In this document: positions 24,701 to 33,700 of the stretch, in pieces | Layout: each line of letters begins with the position of its first letter | Numbering within the stretch: the first letter of the stretch is position 1 | NCBI GenBank assembly: GCA_032718475.1 | Contig: JAUCBJ010002142.1 | Coordinates: 1 to 42,776, forward strand | DNA from: Nemertoderma westbladi | Lineage: Eukaryota; Xenacoelomorpha; Nemertodermatida; Nemertodermatidae | Reading direction: 5' to 3' | DNA length: 42,776 bases | The notes under the pieces: generated by a model | The model's input: the letters and a program-made list of their open reading frames with translations, nothing else | Told to the model about the DNA's origin: nothing | Databases searched by the model: none | Translations under genes and position numbers: made by a program

Positions 24701-27700
24701 TAGATGACGAAATACTGACAAGATTTTTCAATACATAAGCTTCTGAGACAGGCTGTAAAAATAACTTTGGAGAATTATTAACCTTTTACGAGTAAAATTT
24801 GTTTAATATTTGCGAATTTAGACTGTATTTGGGTCGTTCTCACAAAAAGTGGCCAAACTTTTATGTCAAAATGTCCATGCATTCGCACGGTTATATTTCC
24901 AAACGACACAGTTTTAACCCCATGAACCTATATACCAATCGGAAGAGCGGAAATCTGCTCATATTTCAGCAAATTTTCAACAGATTCCATTCACAACCTA
25001 GAGAATGACACCATTTCAAATATCGAAAATGCATGTTTTTTGAAATGTCACATTGAATTATTTTGAAATATTTGGCTTCTGAGCTAAAGCAATGGAAGCA
25101 AAGGTTCCACATACCATACATAAAAATAAAGCAAATTTAATGCTCTTTCACATACTATTGGTGGTTTTCAACCGATGCTACTCACATTTTATATATTTAC
25201 TATTTACTAACAATTAATTACGCCGTCACTAGGATTTTGTCCACCATGTAACGCTCGTTTTTATGACATGGTTTTTTTATATTTATTCACAACATCTCCA
25301 AGTGAGATATTTCTAAACGGCGATTTATTTAGCTATCAGCAGGTACAAAAATTATAAGAATTCGTTCATTAGAACTCGGGCGTTGTGCGAAAACGTAAAT
25401 CTACATAAAATACCGTCATTAGGAATGTCCTCAATGTAACGCTACTTTGAATAGCGATAACTTTTGCTTTACTATTCATATCGACACCATTGAGGGCTCA
25501 TATGAAAGAGCAATCGCAGATCTATCGAATCACATATTTGATTTTAATATAGTTTCAAAACAGACTATAGTCAACGCCATGCTAATGAAAAATGTCTTCA
25601 ATGTCCATCATGTAACGCATGTAACGCTGTCACAATCAATAGCGTTACACTTGAGACATGTCCATCATGTAACGCAGTTGGGCCTGAACATACCTAGCAG
25701 TACGAGTGGCGTTTCTTTTACAAATTAGGCAGTCAGGGTCAAATTAACAATAGTCGATGGTTTCTGGTTTTCAGTATTTAGTATAAACTACTGTAGTAGT
25801 CTCATGAGTTTGTTTACCTTTCTTTATTTCGGTTCTAAAACAGTACTTCTTAATCGTCATGTAATTACAATTGTCAAACGGAATTAAGCGTGTTGTGTCC
25901 GGTAAGAACTTCTCGATTGAAGTTAGTGATGGCGTTATAGGTGAAGGACTTAGAGATTAAGTTAGTGATGGCGTTACACGTGAAGGACTTAGAGATTAAG
26001 TTAGTGATGGCGTTACACGTGAAGGACATAGAGATTAAGTTAGTGATGGGATGGCGTTACACGTGAAGGACTTAGAGATTAAGTTAGTGATGGCGTTACA
26101 CGTGAAGGACTTAGAGATTAAGTTAGTGATGGCGTTACACGTGAAGGACTTAGAGATTAAGTTAGTGATGGCGTTACACGTGAAGGACTTAGAGATTAAG
26201 TTAGTGATGGGATGGCGTTACACGTGAAGGACTTAGAGATTAAGTTAGTGATGGCGTTACACGTGAAGGACTTAGAGATTAAGTTAGTGATGGCGTTACA
26301 CGTGAAGGACTTAGAGATTAAGTTAGTGATGGCGTTACACGTGAAGGACTTAGAGATTAAGTTAGTGATGGGATGGCGTTACACGTGAAGGACTTAGAGA
26401 TTAAGTTAGTGATGGCGTTACACGTGAAGGACTTGAGATTAAGTTAGTGATGGCGTTACACGTGAAGGACTTAGTTACACATGAAGGACTTAGAGATTAC
26501 GTTAGTGATGGGATGGCGTTACACGTGAAGGACTTAGAGATTAAGTTGGTGATGGCGTTACACGTGAAGGACTTAGAGATTAAGTTAGTGATGGCGTTAC
26601 ACGTGAAGGACTTAGTTACACGTGAAGGACTTAGAGATTACGTTAGTGATGGGATGGCGTTACACGTGAAGGACTTAGAGATTAAGTTAGTGATGGCGTT
26701 ACACGTGAAGGACTTAGAGATTAAGTTAGTGATGGCGTTACACGTGAAGGACTTAGTTACACGTGAAGGACTTAGAGATTACGTTAGTGATGGGATGGCG
26801 TTACACGTGAAGGACTTAGAGATTAAGTTAGTGATGGCGTTACACGTGAAGGACTTAGATATTAAGTTAGTGATGGCGTTACACGTGAAGGACTTAGTTA
26901 CACGTGAAGGACTTAGAGATTACGTTAGTGATGGGATGGTGTTACACGTGAAGGACTTAGAGATTAAGTTAGTGATGGCGTTACACGTGAAGGACTTAGA
27001 GATTAAGTTAGTGATGGCGTTACACTTGAAGGACTTAGTTACACGTGAAGGACTTAGAGATTACGTTAGTGATGGGATGGTGTTACACGTGAAGGACTTA
27101 GAGATTAAGTTAGTGATGGCGTTACACGTGAAGGACTTAGAGATTAAGTTAGTGATGGCGTTACACGTGAAGGACGTAGAGATTAAGTTAGTGATGGCGT
27201 TACACGTGAAGGACTTAGAGATTAAGTTAGTGATGGCGTTACACGTGAAGGACTTAGAGATTAAGTTAGTGATGGCGTTACACTTGAAGGACTTAGTTAC
27301 ACGTGAAGGACTTAGAGATTACGTTAGTGATGGTTTAAAGGATTCCGTTAACTATTTTGTACAATTATTGTTACAATAGTATGTATATTCATATTGTATG
27401 TATACAAATAATACAAACTAAATAATTTGCTGATTTGAAAAATATTATTTTCAGCCATTGGGTCGATAAATAAATCCGTAAAAAACCCGTATAAATATAA
27501 AATAAATCCGTACATGACATTAAAGTGACTGTTGAATTTCTGGTATATATTTTAAATGTCAAATCCTGGATACTGATTGGCTAACAAGTAGCGTTACATT
27601 CGAGACAACGAGTTAGATTGTGGGCGTTTTGTGAAATGAAGGCTGCTGATTGGCTAACAAGTAGCGTTACACCAGGGACAAAATGTTACATTGTGGACAA

Positions 27701-30700
27701 TAGTTTTTTGCAAATAAAACCTTACGACTTTACTAAATAAACGGCCCACTAGTGTATTCGAAATCGCCTCATCGAGTGCTCTCGAAATATGTATATATTT
27801 ATATGGTTTTGACAAAATAAATTTTGACAATTTTTTCTCAAAATTTTGGCCACTTTTTGTGAGAACAACCCATTTATTTTTAGCAATTGGCAATTTTTGG
27901 ACAAGATTCGAGGCTACATTAATTAAATAGTTATTGAATTACTTATATTCTTAGGCTCATGAATGAGCTCCCCGTTTTCCTGCAAGACTATATTAGATTT
28001 TGAATTTGTGCTTTTATACCCTAAAGATTTTAAAGTGATTTTGGATTATCCTTATTTTCATCAATTTTGTTGCACAAAAATTCGGATTTCGCTTTTTTAC
28101 TTTCACGCTGTACTAAATTCCTTAACCTACAGTAATTATTATAATCAGCTAAAATACCATATTTTCTAAATCAATACAATAAGCAATCCCTATCCTTTCC
28201 TGTTCTTTGTTTTAAGTTAACTTCTTTAATGGGTGCTACAGAATCAAGAGCGTTCAAAAATAAATTTTTAAAAATTGCATAAGCAAGGTTAATATTAGCT
28301 GCCTTAAAACATAGTTCCCAGTTGGAATTAATTAAAAGATTTATAAATTGTTGCTTACTGTAGTTCTTTAAAGACCTAATTTTGACAGTATTATATTCCC
28401 CAAAAAAAGAATTTTGAGATTTCCTTGTACAAAAAACAATAAAGTGATCACTTACACCTATTATGACCCGTAATATAGTGTCATTTTCTGATGACACGGA
28501 CCCCCCCCCCCCCCCCCCCCCCCAAATTGTTTGAAATTTGAAACACAACTAGTTCAACTCACCGTGGTTGTTACCATGAAGCCGGAATTTTCGATTTCGC
28601 CTTTAAATTTTATTTATAAGCGTTTTAAAAAAGTGTCTTTTGCGAAATCGCACCCTCCGTATCGTGGCCATTCTTCACATTAGTCGCAATTTTTTCATAT
28701 CATTAAAAAGCTTGCGTTGCAAGGATTCCAAATATGTAACAATGTCCGAATTTCGTTGAGAAACAGCTGAGAAATAGGCGTTCAAAGATTGCAAGAATTA
28801 TTGTTCACTGCAAGCCATTTATTCTATTTAATAAATACACAATATTCTGGAACAATTTGTTTAAATGTATGATTAGCTACGCAGCATAGATATTGTATAG
28901 GCATACGACTGTTGCCAACCAACTCATAAAATAAATAACACATTCTAGAATTTTGTGTATTTATTTAATATAATAAATGGCCTGCAGCGAACAATAACTC
29001 TTGCAATATTTGAACACCTATATCTCAGCTGTTTCTCAATGAAATTCAGATATTGCTACATATTTGGAATCCTTGCAACGCAAGCTTTCTATTGATGTGA
29101 AAATGAAATGAAAAAAAATGAAAAAGAATGGCCACGATACAGAGGGTGCGATTTCGCAAAAGACACTTTTTTAAAACGCTTATAAATAAAATTTAAAGGA
29201 GAAATCGAAAATTCCGGCTTCATGGTAACAACCACGATGAGTTGAACTAGTTGTGTTTCAAATTTCATGCAATATGATAAAGATTTGTAGAGAAATTTGG
29301 GGGGGGGGGGGGGGGGGTCCGTGTCATCAGAAAATGACACTATATTACGGGACATGGTGTATATAGTTCTACTGTTTTACAGTTAGGCAAGTTTTGTTAT
29401 AAAGTGTTGTATAATTAAATATTAACTTAATTATAGTAGTTAAAAGGGTGCTAACCTGAATTCTGCACTCGGGGCAGACATATACTTTGCGGTAGTAAGG
29501 TTTACGACGGATACGTGTCATCTTACGACCAAAGCGTCGATTTTCGAGAAAGAATGATCCATTCAGGTTGTGTTCGGCCTTGAGATGTTGGAGTAAAAGC
29601 GAACTGGAAGGGAAGGTAGCCCAGCAACCAGGATGGGGACACACCAGGGAGTGGGTCACCAGCTTCGAGTCAGAAGGCCGTGATGCAGGTAGATCGAGGT
29701 AGTGGTCGTGGGGGAACGATTGTGGTACCGTGGGTGAACCAGCTGCGGTAGTGGTGGTAGGGGGTGGGCAGAGTTGTGGTACCGTGGGTGAACCAGCTGT
29801 GGTAGTGGTGGTAGGGGGTGCGGGGAGTTGTGGTACCGTGGGTGAATCGGTAGTGGTAGTGGTGGTAGGGGGTGCGGGGAGTTGTGGTACCGTGGGTGAA
29901 CCAGTTGTGGTAGTGGTAGTAGGGGGTGCGGGGAGTTGTGGTACCGTGGGTGAACCGGTTGAGATGGTAGGGGGTGCGGGGAGTTGTGGTACCGTGGATG
30001 AACCAGCTGTGGTAGTGGTGATAGGGGGTGCGGGGAGTTGTGGTACCGTGGGTGGACCGGTTGAGGTGGTAGGGGGTGCGGGGAGTTGTGGTACCGTGGA
30101 TGAACCAGCTGTGGTAGGGGTGCTAGGGGGTGCGGGGAGTTGTGGTATCGTGGGTGAACCAGTTGTGGTAGTGGTAGTAGGGGGTGCGGGGAGTTGTGGT
30201 ACCGTGGGTGAACCAGCTGTGGTAGTGGTGCTAGGGGGTGCGGGGAGTTGTGGTATCGTGGGTGAACCAGTTGTGGTAGTGGTAGTAGGGGGTGCGGGGA
30301 GTTGTGGTACCGTGGGTGAACCGGTTGTGGTAGTGGTGGTAGGGGGTGCGGGGAGTTGTGGTACCGTGGGTGAACCAGCTGTGGTAGTGGTGGTAGGGGG
30401 TGCGGGGAGTTGTGGTACCGTGGGTGAACCAGCTGTGGTAGTGGTGCTAGGGGGTGCGGGGAGTTGTGGTACCGTGGATGAACCAGCTGTGGTAGTAGTG
30501 CTAGGGGGTGCGGGGAGTTGTGGTATCGTGGGTGAACCAGTTGTGGTAGTGGTAGTAGGGGGTGCGGGGAGTTGTGGTACCGTGGGTGAACCGACTGTGG
30601 TAGTGGTGGTAGGGGGTGCGGGGAGTTGTGGTACCGTGGGTGAACCAGCTGTGGTAGTGGTGGTAGGGGGTGCGGGGAGTTGCGTATAATTAGGTAGGGG

Positions 30701-33700
30701 GGTGGGTAGGTTTGGATGATACGTGGATATTAATGGAACATGTGTCCGCGAGATGACCGTCGGAGTAGATGATGTTGTGGAATCCAGTGGAACAGATGTT
30801 GCTGTTAAAAAGTGTGGGTCTGAGTATGGGGTTGTTGTTTGGGGAATTGAATCTGGGGTAGTTGTTTGGGTGAGTGAGCCTGGTATTGTTTCTGAAGTGA
30901 TTGAAGTAGTTTTGGCCAGTGCTGAGTTTTTCGTAAAGAAGCATGGCAATTCTTCAAGAGGGGGAACCACCTGCAATCGAGAACATATAGATATGTGAGC
31001 AGTTCGGTAGGGTTATAGCTGTGGGCTGGAGTTCTTACGCTACTACTACTATAATCGGCCTGCCGCATTGAAGCTGCACACAAAGATGCTATGCTGGCTA
31101 AGAAATATATTTTTGCCACCACCATGCAATCCATAATTGGCAAGCCCAATGCAGCGTGCATTAAGAATGATATCATAAGAATGCTAACAACAAAATTGCA
31201 CCGCCACAACTCCCTATCCCCCATGACTTTCTCGAGATTATCCTCATCTTCTAGGCCAGTGTTCTTAAGAGGCGTCTCAAGAAAGTCATAGACTGCCCAC
31301 CATGCTTATTTTCTCAATTGGGCAGGCTGGTACTCACGGCAAAAGTAATTTCCTGTAAAGCGGAGGCGGCTTTGTTCAATTATCAAGCTTGGAGGAACCA
31401 ATGAGACACCTCCAATGTTATATTGTGGCTGGTTTGAGATGTGTTCATTGTACTTGCCACAATGAACCCGGCGCAGCATTCTCGTTAAAGTGCCGTCCAG
31501 AGATTTGGTATCCTCTTCAGATAGAGCCCAGCATGGACTCCCATATAAGAGTACTGGTACTACTACAGCCATAAATAATCGAACCTTAAGGTTCCGTTTT
31601 ATTCTACTGGACTTTCAAATCCTGGACATGCTATTTAACGCTGCCCATATGCCTTCCCCTTATGTATCCGAAGGTCTTCTTCACTGACTTCCGGATCCAT
31701 GATCCCAAGTAGCAATTGTCACCCACATGATCAAGCATATCATCATTTGAGATCATGCTCATACGATCAGACATTTCCTGAGGACTTTCGAAGTAAACTG
31801 TCAAAGTTTTGATCTTCTCAGAGTTAACATTACAAATAGATGGTCAACACTAGAAGCAACTTGCCCCATTGAGCAGAGGGAGCCGTTGGTCTCCCTCTAG
31901 TGATTCTGAGAGTACTCCTAAGTCATCAGCAAAGTCTAGATCAGTTAGGTACTTGGCAGGATTTCCTCGACTTCTGGAGCCAGTAGGTGGAGTTATCATC
32001 AACCCATCATCATTATGATGATCTAAGGACATGCGTAGAACATAGTCAACAACAATTATGAACAAGAATGGTGCAAGTGTGTCTCCTTGGAGGACGCCCC
32101 ATAACACTTCAAATGGTTCTGTGTCACCGTCAACAGTAGACACAAATGTTGTCAAACCATCGTATACTGATCTGATTGCTTCAATAATTTCATCGTAGAA
32201 AGCCTAAATGGTTATCCTTATCCTTAGCTTTCTTTATTTATTTAGCTAAAATATGTTAACACTGTATATGTATATAACCAATTAATTGTTACGACATACG
32301 TACTGAAAAGGTAGTTCATTAAAAAAAAGTTTGGTTTAAATGGGAAGTAAGTGACTAGAAAAAAAGTATGGCTGAGAGAACTTTGTGCTTTTAGTTTTGA
32401 TATAAAAACTGCGGTTGATTGAATTTCTCGTATCGACGTTGGTATCTTATTCCACAAGCGTGCCTCAAATACCTCAAACGCACGCCATCCGAGAGTCTAG
32501 CGGAATCGTTGCTCGATCAGAGTAATGGATGTGAGGCTTCTGGTAACGAGACGCTCGCGTTTGACTTTGTGCGGGGGGACAGCATGTCGTGAATGTATTG
32601 TGGCGCGTGACCAGTTAAAGCTTTGTGAGTCAAATTATTTTGAATTCAATCAGTTTGAGAATGGGCGCAGCCAAATGGAGGTTCTGCTAGAACTCCATAA
32701 AGGAGTCCAATGCAGTAATCGATGCGAGAAGTGAACAGAGCATGAATTATAAACTCAACAGCCTTCGTACCTAGACACTTACGAATTGAACGGATGTTGT
32801 GGAGAGCAGCTACATAGATATACAGAGATAAGCGGCAGCTACATGTTTTCAATATGAATTTATTCATTTTCATCTCTGAGTCAAACCATGCCCCTAGGAT
32901 TCTTACCGACTTACCGACAGGAGACATCTAGCTGGCCGAACATTAAATCACCTAATTAATTTATGAAATTACCTGATGGTTGAGATCAGCCTATTTTAAC
33001 TATTTATTATATTTGTGTATAATGTATAATATTATGGGTTTGTTCAGAAGTGGAAAAATGAGAAAGCGCGTCACCGGGGGTTGAACCAGCGCTATAAGTA
33101 CGTTTCGGCCTATCAGGCCTCATCAGTAGCGCTAACCAGTTCAGCCACTAGCCCCTGACACTCACAGTCCCACCTAATCCACTTCTATTGAACAGGCAGT
33201 CTGAAGTTGCATATATTCTATCTCTAACGTACCTGAAATATCTGAAACGTACGTATAGCGCTGGTTCAACCCCCGGTGACGCGCTCTCATTTTTTCCACT
33301 TCTGAACAAACCCATAATATTACACCTTTAATTCCAGTTGCAACAGCTCCTCTCCAATTTATTTAAGTGTATAATGTAGGACTTTATCTCACGCCGGTCC
33401 CGAGTGTTAATATTTCGACGAACGAGCGAAGCGAGTGAGTGAAATATTGAAACGAGGGACCGAAGTGAGATAAAGCTACTTTATACACAATATAAAATGT
33501 TGTTTTATTGATAAATTTCTGGATTACTTAACAGGATGTATAATAGATAATAGTAGCCATTTCTTATATTTGTATGTTTTGTTCACGATACACGAAACAT
33601 TTTCGCTATTATACCAAATTTCTAGAAGTATGTTCTAGACCTCTTAAATATGCTACAGAAAAAAATTCTGGAATACTTTTAAACACCAGCAAACATGTTC

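Larger units (their letters stand above)
23216..28466 (-). pseudogene. CR1-like LINE, broken, interrupted by a DNA transposon
   Basis: Two LINE segments, 28466-27872 and 24830-23216, form one element read on the minus strand. The first holds the end of the endonuclease (IGVSDHFIVFCTRK with the SDH motif) and the linker (VLQENGELIHEPKN). The second continues with SKSTGLDQIPARFLK, FQSGFCKSYSTDS, LDLQKAFDAVDHEILL, GVPQGSILGPLLF, the catalytic YADDSAL and the C-terminal thumb region to a stop near 23308. Several stops and frame changes make it inactive. The middle (24831-27871) is foreign. The CR1-like assignment is from remembered family motifs. It lies in intron 4 in the gene's orientation. Confidence 0.87.
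33028..33322. mobile_element. Palindromic element carrying hammerhead ribozyme sequence
   Basis: Left arm 33028-33104 and right arm 33246-33322 are inverted copies. Each contains TAATATTATGGGTTTGTTCA, GAAGTGGAAAAA, GCGCGTCACCGGGGGTTGAA and the ribozyme 3' half (TAGCGCT, CGTTTC). The 140-bp centre includes the rest of a ribozyme next to the left arm. No protein is encoded. Penelope-like elements and circular retrozymes are known to carry hammerheads; the A/B-box layout is closer to the Sm-alpha SINE-like repeats of schistosomes. Family not determined. Confidence 0.75.

Noticed and set aside
26447-27379. 310-codon plus frame of MALHVKDLEIKLV repeats as a repeat protein
   Set aside because: The unit length is a multiple of three by chance, the frame starts and stops with the array, no promoter or splice context is seen, and the array is inside a non-autonomous transposon.
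29730-30689. 319-codon plus-strand Gly/Val repeat frame
   Set aside because: It is the antisense shadow of the exon 4 Pro/Thr repeat, which has splice sites and flanking zinc fingers on the minus strand.
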